Source of the DNA: an uncultured Oscillospiraceae bacterium
GTDB lineage: Bacteria > Bacillota > Clostridia > Oscillospirales > Oscillospiraceae
Direction: 5' to 3'
Assembly (NCBI GenBank): GCA_934512135.1
Contig: CAKSWT010000012.1
Location: 20,526-84,525 of the forward strand
DNA: 64,000 nt
Below the pieces are notes generated by a model that saw nothing but the letters and a program-made list of their open reading frames with translations, was not told the DNA's origin and did not search any database. Shown here one piece after another: positions 16,204-24,929 of this stretch. How positions within the stretch are numbered: the stretch's first letter is position 1; every line of letters begins with the position of its first letter. A program made the translations under genes and the position numbers.

Positions 16204-17229
16204 TTACAGGCCGGCGGCCAGGTCCCGCTGATGGACATAGGACACCAGGTCCAGGGTCTTGCTGGTATAGCCGGCCTCGTTGTCGTACCAGGCCACCAGC
16301 TTCAGGAAGTTGTCCGCCAGCTCAATGCCGGCCTTGGCGTCGAAGATGCAGGTGCGCTTGTCGCCGACAAAGTCCGTGGAAACCACGTCGTCCTCGGTGT
16401 AGCCCAGAATGCCCTTGAGGTAGGTCTCCGAGGCATCCCGGATGGTTTTGCAGATCTCCTGATAGCTGGTGTGCTTCTCCAGCTCAATGGTCAGGTCCAC
16501 CACGGAAACGTCCAGGGTGGGTACCCGGAAGCTCATACCGGTGAGCTTGCCGTTGAGGGCGGGAATCACCCGGCCCACGGCCTTGGCGGCGCCGGTGGAG
16601 GAGGGGATGATGTTGCCCTCGGCGGCACGGCCGCCCCGCCAGTCCTTCCGGGAGGTGCCGTCCACGGTCTTCTGAGAGGCGGTGGTGGAGTGGATGGTGG
16701 TCATCAGACCCATCCGAATGCCGAAGTTATCGTTGAGCACCTTGGCCAGCGGGGCCAGGCAGTTGGTGGTACAGGAGGCGTTGGAAATCACCTTCATGGA
16801 GGCGGGGTCATACTCCTGGTTGTTGACGCCCATGACGAACATGGGGCTGTCGTCCTTGGCCGGGGCCGAAATAATGACCCGCTTTACCGAGGGGCTGTTA
16901 AAGTGGCCTGCGCACTTTTCTGCGGTGGTGAATTTTCCGGTGGATTCGATGATGTACTCTGCGCCGGTGCTGGCCCAGTCCACATCCTGGGGCTCCTTCT
17001 CCCGGAAGGTAACGATCCGCTTGCCGCAGACATAGATTGCGTTGTCGTCAAAGCTCAACTCTCCCGGGAAAATCCCGTGGACGGAGTCATACTTGAGCTT
17101 ATAGACCATGTAGTCCGGGGTGACGGTGTTGTTGATGGCGACGATTTCAATGTCGTCACGAAATGCGGCCTCCCGGACTGCCAGTCGTCCGATTCGGCCA
17201 AAGCCGTTGATACCCACTTTTACACTCAT
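16204..17229 (-). CDS. gap: Glyceraldehyde-3-phosphate dehydrogenase
   Basis: This is the phosphorylating glycolytic GAPDH, 341 residues, cytosolic. It begins VGINGFGRIGRLAVR (Rossmann nucleotide-binding loop), has catalytic Cys153 in SNASCTTNCLAP, the IHSTTASQKTVDG His segment and WYDNEAGYTSKTLDL at the C terminus. I choose ATG 17229, nine bases after AAAGGAG. It stands alone, without pgk or tpi. Asn33-Asn34 rather than Asp at the end of the second strand could relax NAD specificity, but I would not build on this alone. Confidence 0.97.
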   Translation of the reverse strand: MSVKVGINGFGRIGRLAVREAAFRDDIEIVAINNTVTPDYMVYKLKYDSVHGIFPGELSFDDNAIYVCGKRIVTFREKEPQDVDWASTGAEYIIESTGKFTTAEKCAGHFNSPSVKRVIISAPAKDDSPMFVMGVNNQEYDPASMKVISNASCTTNCLAPLAKVLNDNFGIRMGLMTTIHSTTASQKTVDGTSRKDWRGGRAAEGNIIPSSTGAAKAVGRVIPALNGKLTGMSFRVPTLDVSVVDLTIELEKHTSYQEICKTIRDASETYLKGILGYTEDDVVSTDFVGDKRTCIFDAKAGIELADNFLKLVAWYDNEAGYTSKTLDLVSYVHQRDLAAGL

Positions 17230-17307
17230 GCCAGATATCTCCTTTATATTCAGTTGTGCCTGCGGCCCAGGCCGCAGGGGTAGACCGCAGTCTATCCACT
17301 TTAAGTC

Positions 17308-17336
17308 ATTATACTCCATCATCTCTAAAAGGTAAA
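17308..17336 (-). promoter_or_regulatory. gap promoter
   Basis: On the minus strand TATAAT (17308-17313) is preceded after 17 bases by the weak -35 TTTACC (17331-17336). The transcript would have a leader of about 70 bases. Confidence 0.55.
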
Positions 17337-17399
17337 GCCCTATCCTAGATTTTGGACAGGAAACCGCAGGATTCGGTGGAGGGCGGCACATTCCGACAG

Positions 17400-17433
17400 T
17401 TGCATTTTTCCGCGAAATCAGGTATGATACCTG
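17400..17433 (+). promoter_or_regulatory. Promoter with palindromic operator for the kinase-like gene
   Basis: TTGCAT (17400-17405) and TATGAT (17423-17428) are 17 bases apart. The -10 is embedded in a perfect palindrome, CAGGTAT-G-ATACCTG (17419-17433), which is a likely repressor site. No regulator gene adjoins it. The rest of the 308-base divergent gap holds only this promoter and that of gap. Confidence 0.6.
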
Positions 17434-17537
17434 TACCATGGATAAATCATGAGGAAGTTCTAAAAATTGTATGACTAAGGGCAATCAGACGAGGGATGCT
17501 ATGCCCACGGACCATTGCGCCGGGAGGAATTGATGAT

Positions 17538-18638
17538 ATGGAAGATAAATTACGGGCCATCGGCCAGATGCTGGAGCTGTCTCCCGGGGCGCAGGTGCTG
17601 TGCGCCGGGGATCGGGTCATTGACATGTCCGGGGCGGCCAAAAAGCTGTTCCCCGGGACGGGTCCGGAGGATCAGATCGAGAAGCTCCTGGGGGATTACG
17701 CCGAGGACTATCGGAGCTATTCCGGAACGGGAACCATGATGTTCCCCGCCGACCTGGTGGGGCTGACCTGTGAGGTCACCGTTACCGCCCTGGACCAGTT
17801 CCGGCTGATTACCGTGACTCCGGAGAACCAGGACATGGGGGTGCATACTCTGGCGGCTATTACCGTGAATCTCCGGAAGGCCATGAACGCCGTGGTCAAC
17901 GCCAAGCATGTGCTGCTGCCCCGGCTGGATGAGACCAAGGACAACATGGAGAAGGCCGCCTGGATGAATCGGGGCATTTTCTCCATTCTCCGGATGGCCG
18001 CCAATATGGAGCTGTACCACAACTTCGCCAGCGGCGAGGTGATTCTCCAGACCCAGCGGACGGACCTGGGGGCGTGGCTGGAGGAAATGGCCCAGCGGAT
18101 GCAGCCCCTGGTGGAGCAGGGAGGGAGAAAGCTGGTTTGGCACTATCCTGCGGACCGGTGCTATATGGACCTGGACCCCCAGCGGATGGAGCGGGCCCTG
18201 CTGAACCTGGTGTCCAACGCCATGAAGTTCTCCGAGCCCGGAGGGGTGATCGACCTGCGGGTTCGCCACCGGGGCACCCATCTGGTGCTGACGGTGACAG
18301 ACCAGGGCTGCGGCATTCCCGCAGACCGCATGGGACAGGTGTACAACTGGAGCCAGTTTAAGGGCCGGTTCCCGGATCCCCGGTGCGGCGTGGGACTGGG
18401 GCTGCCGCTGGCCCGGTATATCGTTCAGGCCCACGGAGGCCGGATGATGGTGGAATCCCGGGAGGGAGAGGGCACCGTGGTCCATATGGATTTCTCTACC
18501 GAGCGCCGGTGGCCTAAGGAAAACGTCCTAAACGGCATCCAGATGCCGGACTACGCCGGAGGCATGGACCATGTGCTGCTGGAGCTGTCCGACGCCATGC
18601 CCAACAAGGCCTATGACCTCAGAGGCATTGACCTGTAA
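17538..18638 (+). CDS. Histidine-kinase-like GHKL ATPase without an H-box
   Basis: The 366-residue protein has a PAS-like N-terminal part (about 1-110), a helical linker, and a C-terminal kinase ATPase domain with N-box NLVSNAMKFS, G1 DQGCGIP and G2 GVGLGLPLARYIVQAHGG. The helix where a phosphoacceptor His should occur reads LAAITVNLRKAMNAV, with no His at the expected place. There are no membrane segments and no adjacent response regulator. It may be a soluble sensor ATPase, an anti-sigma-like kinase, or a histidine kinase that uses a non-standard His. The start at 17538 follows GGAGG by ten bases. Confidence 0.78.
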   Translation: MEDKLRAIGQMLELSPGAQVLCAGDRVIDMSGAAKKLFPGTGPEDQIEKLLGDYAEDYRSYSGTGTMMFPADLVGLTCEVTVTALDQFRLITVTPENQDMGVHTLAAITVNLRKAMNAVVNAKHVLLPRLDETKDNMEKAAWMNRGIFSILRMAANMELYHNFASGEVILQTQRTDLGAWLEEMAQRMQPLVEQGGRKLVWHYPADRCYMDLDPQRMERALLNLVSNAMKFSEPGGVIDLRVRHRGTHLVLTVTDQGCGIPADRMGQVYNWSQFKGRFPDPRCGVGLGLPLARYIVQAHGGRMMVESREGEGTVVHMDFSTERRWPKENVLNGIQMPDYAGGMDHVLLELSDAMPNKAYDLRGIDL

Positions 18639-18657
18639 ACTACAAAAAAGCAAAAAA

Positions 18658-18684
18658 GGGGCTGTCTCACCAAGAGACAGCCCC
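18658..18684. terminator. Bidirectional terminator
   Basis: A perfect 11-bp stem GGGGCTGTCTC/GAGACAGCCCC with a five-base loop separates the convergent kinase-like and PAQR genes. The A-run on its left gives a good T-run for the minus-strand gene. Confidence 0.8.
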
Positions 18685-18689
18685 GTTTG

Positions 18690-19364
18690 TTATCTTACCA
18701 GCTGATAGATCATAATAAAGTGGCTGATGCTGCCCAGGACGATAAACACATGGAAAATCTCGTGGCAGCCGAAATACCGGTTGTTCCGGCCCGGCCATTT
18801 CAGGGCGTAGAGAATGCCCCCCACGGAATACAGCACCCCGCCCACCAGCAGCATAACAAAGCACAGGGTGGACATGGTTTGGTGCAGGGGATAGATGGCG
18901 AAAATGGCGATCCAGCCCATGACCAGATAGATCAGAGAGGTGAGGAACCGGGGCATTTTGATCCAGAACAGGGTGAAGGCGCTGCCCAGCAGGGCCATGG
19001 TCCAGATGGCGATGAGCATCACCCGGCCGGACAGGGTGCCCTCCAGAGAGATCAGGCAAATGGGGGTATAGGTTCCGGCAATGAGAAAGTAGATCATCAG
19101 ATGGTCCAGCTTTCGGAGGAACAGCCGGCCCTGGACCCCGGTGTTCAGGGAGTGGTAGACGGTGCTGGCGGTGTAGAGGCACAGCATGCTCACGGCGTAG
19201 ACGGTGACGGCGGTGACGTTCCGCAGGCTTTGATAGACCGTCAGGTGAAGCAGCAGGGCCAGGGCCAGCAGAGCCAGCACAATGCCCACGGCGTGGGTCA
19301 AGGCAGAGTAGGGGCGAAGTCCGTCATAGGGATTTCGGCCCTGCTCGCTGTATTTTTCTTTCAT
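18690..19364 (-). CDS. PAQR / hemolysin III family membrane protein
   Basis: The 224-residue protein has seven hydrophobic segments and the conserved metal-site motifs of the family: TASTVYHSLN (about residue 66), LDHLMIYFLIAGTYTP (about 86) and HEIFHVFIVLGSISHF near the end. Bacterial members are usually annotated hemolysin III or YqfA, but a true haemolytic role is not established; relatives are ceramidase-like hydrolases or receptors. The ATG at 19364 has GGAGGG six bases upstream. It is monocistronic, divergent from pstS. Confidence 0.92.
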   Translation of the reverse strand: MKEKYSEQGRNPYDGLRPYSALTHAVGIVLALLALALLLHLTVYQSLRNVTAVTVYAVSMLCLYTASTVYHSLNTGVQGRLFLRKLDHLMIYFLIAGTYTPICLISLEGTLSGRVMLIAIWTMALLGSAFTLFWIKMPRFLTSLIYLVMGWIAIFAIYPLHQTMSTLCFVMLLVGGVLYSVGGILYALKWPGRNNRYFGCHEIFHVFIVLGSISHFIMIYQLVR

Positions 19365-19406
19365 GAGAATCCCTCCTTGCAGGAAATATATCCGGATGAC
19401 AGGTAC

Positions 19407-19435
19407 AGTATACCGCCAAAACCTTAAATAGTCAA
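19407..19435 (-). promoter_or_regulatory. Promoter of the PAQR gene
   Basis: On the minus strand TTGACT (19430-19435) and TATACT (19407-19412) are separated by 17 bases, about 43 bases before the start codon. Confidence 0.7.
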
Positions 19436-19527
19436 TATGGGAACCATGAAATATAATTATTAAAATTACATTGCAAACGGGGCGGAGGATAAATCTCCGG
19501 AATCCGGGTAAAATCAGCATTGCGGGG

Positions 19528-19569
19528 GTTTTACAAAGGTTTTACGGACCGTGGATTTCAGACTTTACA
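19528..19569 (+). promoter_or_regulatory. Pho-box-like direct repeats upstream of pstS
   Basis: GTTTTAC occurs at 19528-19534 and again at 19539-19545, an exact 11-base period, followed by CTTTACA at 19563-19569, about two further turns. This matches the layout of Firmicutes PhoP boxes (TT-A/C/T-ACA repeated every 11 bases). A candidate -10, TATCAT, is at 19579-19584, where no good -35 is present, as is usual for an activator-dependent promoter. Confidence 0.55.
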
Positions 19570-19636
19570 TTCCCTCTGTATCATGATAGGCGTAACAAGG
19601 AAATCCAATCAAATACAAAAAGGAGTCACGATTATC

Positions 19637-20638
19637 ATGAAAAAACTTATTGCAATCCTTGCGGTTTCCGCCATGCTGGTAGGCGCCATGGCCGGATGCG
19701 GCGACAGCGGGGCCAGCACCGCCGATGCCGCCCAGACCGCTGCTGCCACCCAGGAAGCCACCCAGGCGCCCGCCACCCAGGAGGCCACCCAGGCGCCTGC
19801 TTCTCAGGAAGCCACTCAGGCGCCCGCCGAGACTGGGGCTGCCGCCGAGAGCACCGGCTCCAATCTGGACACCGACATCACCGTAATCTCCCGGGAGGAG
19901 GGCTCCGGCACCCGGGGCGCCTTTGTGGAGCTGATGAAGATTGAGGACGACGACGGAGATCACACCGTGGACACCGCCGAGATCAGCAACTCCACCTCCG
20001 TGGTGACCCAGACCGTGGCCGGCAACAAGTCCGCCATCGGCTACATCTCCCTGGGCTCTCTCAACGACACCGTGAAGGCCGTCAAGGTGGACGGTGTGGA
20101 GGCCTCTGTGGAGGACATCAAGAGCGGCGCCTATGCCGTGTCCCGTCCCTTTGAGATCTGCTACAAGGAGGAGAACCTCACCGACCTGGGCAAGGACTTC
20201 ATCTCCTTCATCATGAGCGCCGAGGGACAGAAGATTGTAGACGACGAGGGCTATATCGCCATGGACGAGAAGGCTGAGCGCTACACCGGCTCCGGCATGA
20301 GCGGCAACCTGAGCCTCAACGGCTCCACCTCCGTATCTCCGCTGATGGAGAAGCTGGCGGAGGCCTACAAGGCCATCAACCCCGATGTGACCATCGACAT
20401 CCAGCAGACCGGCTCCGGCGCCGGCATCACCGCCACCATTGACGGCTCCTGCGAGATCGGCATGAGCAGCCGTGCCCTGAAGGACGAGGAGCTCTCCCAG
20501 GGCGTCACCGAGGAGCAGATTGCTCTGGACGGCATTGCCGTGATCGTCAACAAGGAAAACGGCGTGGAGAATCTCACCGCCGAGCAGATTCGCCAGATCT
20601 TCACCGGAGAGGTCACCAACTGGGCTGACCTGGGCTAA
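19637..20638 (+). CDS. pstS: Phosphate ABC transporter substrate-binding lipoprotein PstS
   Basis: PstS captures orthophosphate outside the membrane and hands it to PstCA. The 333-residue precursor has a lipoprotein signal with Cys21 in LVGAMAGC, then a linker of about 35 residues built from repeats of TQEATQAPA, then the binding domain. Phosphate-loop motifs are visible: SREEGSGTRGAFVEL, STSVVTQTVAGNKSAIGYISLGSL, LSLNGSTSVSPLMEKLAEAY and QQTGSGAGITA. The order of the two halves seems rearranged relative to the typical PstS, since the GST-S-P motif normally comes first. It leads the pst operon. Confidence 0.95.
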   Translation: MKKLIAILAVSAMLVGAMAGCGDSGASTADAAQTAAATQEATQAPATQEATQAPASQEATQAPAETGAAAESTGSNLDTDITVISREEGSGTRGAFVELMKIEDDDGDHTVDTAEISNSTSVVTQTVAGNKSAIGYISLGSLNDTVKAVKVDGVEASVEDIKSGAYAVSRPFEICYKEENLTDLGKDFISFIMSAEGQKIVDDEGYIAMDEKAERYTGSGMSGNLSLNGSTSVSPLMEKLAEAYKAINPDVTIDIQQTGSGAGITATIDGSCEIGMSSRALKDEELSQGVTEEQIALDGIAVIVNKENGVENLTAEQIRQIFTGEVTNWADLG

Positions 20639-20655
20639 CCCGGAAGCCAAAGGGA

Positions 20656-20692
20656 AACGCTCCCCGCCGCAGTCCCTGCGGCGGGGAGCGTT
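20656..20692 (+). terminator. Intercistronic hairpin between pstS and pstC
   Basis: A perfect 17-bp stem (AACGCTCCCCGCCGCAG and its complement, loop TCC) follows pstS by 17 bases. Only two T follow, so it is more likely a transcript-stabilising or partly terminating structure that keeps pstS mRNA in excess over pstCAB, which is common after binding-protein genes. Confidence 0.6.
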
Positions 20693-20713
20693 CAAAATCG
20701 TGAGGAATGGAAT

Positions 20714-21559
20714 ATGAGAAAATATAAAGAAAAAATTTGGCAGGTGGTGTTCCTGCTCACCGCCTGTGTGTCCATTGGAGCGGTGGTGCTGATCTGTGTA
20801 TATCTGCTGGGCAACGGCATTCCCACCATCTTTAAGATCGGCCTGGGGAACTTCTTCGGCACCGTCTGGAAGCCCAGCAAAAACCTCTATGGCATTGTCC
20901 CCATGATTGTGGGATCGGTATATGTCACCGCAGGGGCCATTCTCATCGGCGTGCCCATTGGCCTGCTGTGCGCCGTCTATCTCTCCCGGTTCTGCCCCAA
21001 GGCCATTTATCGGGTGCTGAAGCCTGCGGTGGAGCTGATGGCGGGGATTCCCTCCATTGTCTACGGCTTCTTTGGGCTGATGGTCATTGTGCCGGTGATT
21101 CAGCAGCTGACCGGCACCAGCGGCAAGAGCTTGCTCACCGCCTCCGTTCTGCTGGGGATTATGATTTTGCCCACCATTATCTCCGTGGCGGAATCCGCGC
21201 TGAATGCGGTGCCGGAGGGATACTATGAGGGGTCCCTTGCCCTGGGGGCCACCCACGAGCGCAGCGTGTTCTCGGTGATTCTGCCGGCGGCCAAGTCCGG
21301 GGTGATGTCCGGGGTGATTTTGGGCATTGGCCGGGCCATTGGAGAGACCATGGCGGTGATTATGATCGCCGGAAACCAGCCCATTATGCCCGCGGGGCTG
21401 CTCAAGGGCCTTCGGACCATGACCGCAAACATCGTCCTGGAGATGGGCTATGCCTCCGGGCTCCATCGGGAGGCGTTGATTGCCACCGGCGTGGTGCTGT
21501 TTGTGTTTATTCTGATCATCAACACCTGCTTCTCCCTGCTGAAAAGGAGGAATGGATGA
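20714..21559 (+). CDS. pstC: Phosphate ABC transporter permease PstC
   Basis: This is one of the two membrane subunits of the Pst phosphate importer. The 281-residue protein has six hydrophobic segments and the permease coupling loop EGYYEGSLALGATHERSVFSVILPAAKSGVMSGVILGIGRAIGETMAV, which contains the EAA-type motif. PSIVYGFFGLMV is the usual PstC/A segment. It overlaps pstA by four bases (ATGA). Confidence 0.96.
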   Translation: MRKYKEKIWQVVFLLTACVSIGAVVLICVYLLGNGIPTIFKIGLGNFFGTVWKPSKNLYGIVPMIVGSVYVTAGAILIGVPIGLLCAVYLSRFCPKAIYRVLKPAVELMAGIPSIVYGFFGLMVIVPVIQQLTGTSGKSLLTASVLLGIMILPTIISVAESALNAVPEGYYEGSLALGATHERSVFSVILPAAKSGVMSGVILGIGRAIGETMAVIMIAGNQPIMPAGLLKGLRTMTANIVLEMGYASGLHREALIATGVVLFVFILIINTCFSLLKRRNG

Positions 21560-22461
21560 TGGAGGAACGAATCAATCAAATCACGGGGAAGGAAAAGTGG
21601 GACAGCTACCGGCGGCATCCCATGGCGCTGCTCCAGTTTCTGCTGGTCCATCTGGCGGCCATTGTCACCGGGGTAGTGGTGCTGTTTTTGATTGCCTATG
21701 TGCTGATTACCGGTGTGCCCCATATCCACAAGGAGCTGTTCGCCTGGACCTGGACCACGGAGAATCAGTCCATGATGCCCGCCATCATCAACACCCTGGT
21801 GATGACCTTCCTGAGCCTGCTGCTGGCGGTGCCCATTGGGGTGGGGGCGGCCATTTACATGGTGGAGTACGCCAAAAAGGGGAACAAGCTGGTGAAGCTG
21901 GTGCGGCTCACCGCCGAGACCCTTCAGGGCATCCCCTCCATTGTCTACGGCATTTTCGGCTATGTGTTCTTTAACGTGGCCCTGCACTGCGGCTTCTCCA
22001 TGCTCTCCGGCGCCCTGACCCTGTCCATTATGATTCTTCCCCTGATTCTCCGGACCACCGAGGAGGCGCTGATTGCGGTGCCGGACTCCTTCCGGGAGGG
22101 CAGCTTCGGACTGGGCGCAGGAAAGCTCCGGACGGTGTTCCGCATTGTGCTGCCCTCGGCCATGCCCGGGGTATTGGCCGGGGTGATCCTCTCCATTGGA
22201 CGAATCGTGGGAGAGAGCGCCGCCTTGATCTACACCTCCGGCTCCGGCACCGGAAATCTCTCCTTTGTGAAAAACGGAGCCTTCCATCTGGCGGCGCCGC
22301 TGTTCCAGTCCACCCGGACCCTGTCGGTCCACATGTACGCCCTGATGAGCGAGGGCCTCTACACCGATCAGGCCCATGCCACGGCGGTTATCCTGATGGT
22401 GCTGGTGATCGGCCTCAACGCCCTGTCCTCCATGGCGGCGAAAAAACTCACCAAGCAGTAA
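21556..22461 (+). CDS. pstA: Phosphate ABC transporter permease PstA
   Basis: The second Pst membrane subunit, 301 residues, starts within the pstC stop codon, implying translational coupling. It has six hydrophobic segments, the QGIPSIVYGIFGYVFF segment and the coupling loop DSFREGSFGLGAGKLRTVFRIVLPSAMPGVLAGVILSIGRIVGESAAL. The charged N-terminal 30 residues are cytosolic. Confidence 0.96.
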   Translation: MMEERINQITGKEKWDSYRRHPMALLQFLLVHLAAIVTGVVVLFLIAYVLITGVPHIHKELFAWTWTTENQSMMPAIINTLVMTFLSLLLAVPIGVGAAIYMVEYAKKGNKLVKLVRLTAETLQGIPSIVYGIFGYVFFNVALHCGFSMLSGALTLSIMILPLILRTTEEALIAVPDSFREGSFGLGAGKLRTVFRIVLPSAMPGVLAGVILSIGRIVGESAALIYTSGSGTGNLSFVKNGAFHLAAPLFQSTRTLSVHMYALMSEGLYTDQAHATAVILMVLVIGLNALSSMAAKKLTKQ

Positions 22462-22474
22462 GAGGAGAAACAAT

Positions 22475-23224
22475 ATGGACAAAATCAAAATCGAAAAGTT
22501 GAATCTCTACTACGGAGATTTTCACGCATTAAAAAATATCAATCTGGCCATTCCGGAGAAAAAGATCACCGCCTTTATCGGCCCCTCCGGCTGCGGCAAG
22601 TCCACCCTGATGAAGTCCATCAACCGGATGAACGATCTGGTGGAGGGCTGCCGGATCACCGGGTCCATCCGGCTGGGGGATCAGGAGATCTACGGGGGCA
22701 TGGACGTGAACACCCTGAGAAAGCGGGTGGGCATGGTATTCCAGAAGGCCAACCCCTTCCCCATGAGCATTTTCGACAACGTGGCCTACGGCCCCCGGAC
22801 CCACGGCATCCACAACCGGCAGAAGCTGGAGGAGATTGTGGAGAAGTCCCTGCGGAGCGCCGCCATCTGGAATGAGGTCAAGGATCAGCTGAAGAAAAGC
22901 GCCATGGCCCTGTCCGGGGGCCAGCAGCAGCGGCTGTGCATTGCCCGGGCCCTGGCGGTGGAGCCGGAGGTGCTGCTGATGGACGAGTCCACCTCCGCCC
23001 TGGACCCCATTTCCACCGGGAAAATCGAGGAGCTCTGCGTGGAGCTCAAGGGGGACTACACCATCGTCATGGTGACCCACAATATGCAGCAGGCCGTCCG
23101 GGTTTCCGATGAGACCGCCTTCTTCCTGCTGGGAGAGGTCATCGAGTACGGAGACACGGAGCAGATGTTCTCGGTGCCCAAGGACAAGCGCACAGAGGAT
23201 TACATCACCGGCCGGTTTGGTTGA
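22475..23224 (+). CDS. pstB: Phosphate ABC transporter ATPase PstB
   Basis: The ATPase that drives Pst uptake, 249 residues, with Walker A GPSGCGKST near residue 36, Q-loop VFQKANPFPMSIFDNVAYGPR, signature ALSGGQQQRLCIARALA, Walker B VLLMDESTSALDP and switch His in MVTHNMQQAVRVSD. RMNDLVEGCRITG is typical of PstB. It lies 13 bases after pstA and 16 before phoU. Confidence 0.97.
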   Translation: MDKIKIEKLNLYYGDFHALKNINLAIPEKKITAFIGPSGCGKSTLMKSINRMNDLVEGCRITGSIRLGDQEIYGGMDVNTLRKRVGMVFQKANPFPMSIFDNVAYGPRTHGIHNRQKLEEIVEKSLRSAAIWNEVKDQLKKSAMALSGGQQQRLCIARALAVEPEVLLMDESTSALDPISTGKIEELCVELKGDYTIVMVTHNMQQAVRVSDETAFFLLGEVIEYGDTEQMFSVPKDKRTEDYITGRFG

Positions 23225-23240
23225 TACAGAGGAGGATACC

Positions 23241-23945
23241 ATGAGAAAAACATTTGATCAGCAGCTGGAGCAGCTCTGCGCGGAGCTCACCCACATGGGG
23301 GCCCTCTGTGAGACGGCCATTGCCTGGGCGGTCCAGTCTTTGAAGGAAAACGACATTGCCCTGGCCAAGAAGGCCATTCGGGCGGATCAGGACATCGACC
23401 AGGCGGAGCGGGACATTGAGCGGCTGTGCCTGAAGCTCCTGCTTCAGCAGCAGCCTGTGGCCCGGGACCTGCGGCAGATCTCCTCGGCCCTGAAAATGAT
23501 TACGGATATGGAGCGCATCGGCGACCAGGCCGCGGACATCTCCGAGATCGTCCTGTATATCTCCCAGGAGGAGAAGCTCCCGGAGCTGCCGGATATTGGA
23601 GAGATGGCCCGGGCTGCCAGCGCCATGGTCACCCGGAGCGTGGACGCCTATGTGAAGCGGGACCTGGCCCTGGCCAAGGAGGTCATCCAGTCCGACGACC
23701 ATGTGGACGAGCTCTTTGAGCGGGTGAAAACCGACCTCATCGACTTTATTGCCAAGGACCCCGGCTGCGGTCAGCAGGCCCTGGACTTTTTGATGATCGC
23801 CAAGTACCTTGAGCGCATCGGCGACCACGCCACCAATATTGCCGAATGGGTGGAATTCTCCATTCTGGGCCGCCATCCGGAGCTGGATCCCGAGGATCCC
23901 GAGCAGGCCGTCAGCGAGGACCGTCCCGGTCCCAGCGAGCGGTGA
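23241..23945 (+). CDS. phoU: Phosphate signalling protein PhoU
   Basis: PhoU is a cytosolic all-helical protein that couples Pst transport to the PhoR/PhoP two-component system and limits uptake. The 234-residue protein has the two repeated three-helix bundles with their metal-binding E(R)IGD motifs: ITDMERIGDQAADISEI (about residue 92) and KYLERIGDHATNIAEWV (about 190). The ATG at 23241 has GAGGAGG seven bases upstream. It is the last gene of the operon; no phoPR pair is in the window. Confidence 0.96.
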   Translation: MRKTFDQQLEQLCAELTHMGALCETAIAWAVQSLKENDIALAKKAIRADQDIDQAERDIERLCLKLLLQQQPVARDLRQISSALKMITDMERIGDQAADISEIVLYISQEEKLPELPDIGEMARAASAMVTRSVDAYVKRDLALAKEVIQSDDHVDELFERVKTDLIDFIAKDPGCGQQALDFLMIAKYLERIGDHATNIAEWVEFSILGRHPELDPEDPEQAVSEDRPGPSER

Positions 23946-23959
23946 CCCCGAGAGAAAAA

Positions 23960-23988
23960 CGCCGCAGGAGTTCCTGCGGCGATATTTT
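23960..23988 (+). terminator. Terminator of the pst operon
   Basis: A ten-bp CGCCGCAGGA/TCCTGCGGCG stem is followed by ATATTTTTA. It overlaps the 3' end of the convergent lysR-type gene and may serve it too. Confidence 0.75.
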
Positions 23989-24929
23989 TATGCCTGGCCG
24001 GGGGAGAGCAGGGTGAAGCCGTGGATGTCTCCCAGGTCCAGGTAGTAGTCCTTCAGGGCCTGGAGGGTGGCCAGGGCCGTCTGGGAGAGATAGCCGTTTT
24101 TCAGCCGGGCAATGCCGATGACCCGGGAGCAGTCCTGGCCGGACAGGTCCAGAAACCGGAGCCGGTCCCGGTAGTCCCGGAGCATCCGGTGCTGGCGCAG
24201 ATCCGTCATGGAGGCGGGGACGAACATAATGCCCAGGTTTTGAGCCACCAGCTCCAGGGCGAAGTCCGTCTCATCCCCCATGAAAAACAGCCGGGGCTCA
24301 AAGCCTGCGGCGTTGCAGAAGCCCTTCATCAGGTCGGCAAACATGGATGAGCCGTGGTTGAACACAAACCGCTCCCGGCTCAGGGCGGCCAGCTCCACCT
24401 GGGACCGGGCGGCCAGGGGGTGCTGGATGCTCACCGCCAGCCGGTACTGCTCCCGAAACAGGGGCTGCCAGTAAAGATGGACGGCGTTTTCCGGCGGGGG
24501 GCAGATGGCGAAGTCCGCCCCGTGGGTCTCCAGACTCTGGCGCATCCGGGAGGCGTCGGCCAGCTGGTGGAAGATCTGCATCCGGGGATGGGCCGGCACA
24601 TACTGCCGGAGAAAGCCGGTGACCAGCTCCTGGGTGGGGGTGAGCAGCTTGACGCTGCCGGCCTCGGCGGAGGCGCTGTCCGAGGCCTCCCGGAGGGCGT
24701 CGTCGTAAATGGAGAGAATCTCCTCCACCCGGCGGAGAAAGGTCCGTCCGGCGTGGCTGAGCCGGATGCTGTTGGGGCTCCGCTCAAAGAGCTGGGCCCC
24801 CACGGCGTCCTCCACCCGACTGATGGCCCGGCTCAGGGCGGGCTGGGTGATGTGGAGCTGAGCTGCCGCCTGGGAGATGTGCTCCGTCTGGGCCACGGTG
24901 CGGAAATAGACGAGATAGTTGAGTTCCAT
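23988..24929 (-). CDS. LysR-family transcriptional regulator
   Basis: The 313-residue protein has the N-terminal LysR winged helix (MELNYLVYFRTVAQTEHISQAAAQLH, then ITQPALSRAISRVEDAVGAQLFERSPNSIRLS), followed by the periplasmic-binding-protein-like effector domain. It is divergent from the orphan solute-binding lipoprotein gene at 25172, and LysR proteins often regulate such divergent neighbours. The effector is unknown. AGGCG(T) upstream gives only a modest ribosome site. Confidence 0.94.
   Translation of the reverse strand: MELNYLVYFRTVAQTEHISQAAAQLHITQPALSRAISRVEDAVGAQLFERSPNSIRLSHAGRTFLRRVEEILSIYDDALREASDSASAEAGSVKLLTPTQELVTGFLRQYVPAHPRMQIFHQLADASRMRQSLETHGADFAICPPPENAVHLYWQPLFREQYRLAVSIQHPLAARSQVELAALSRERFVFNHGSSMFADLMKGFCNAAGFEPRLFFMGDETDFALELVAQNLGIMFVPASMTDLRQHRMLRDYRDRLRFLDLSGQDCSRVIGIARLKNGYLSQTALATLQALKDYYLDLGDIHGFTLLSPGQA

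Noticed and set aside
20656..20692. Reading the pstS-pstC hairpin as the end of the operon
   Set aside because: No T-run follows, pstC has no separate promoter that I can see, and pstSCAB-phoU order is intact.
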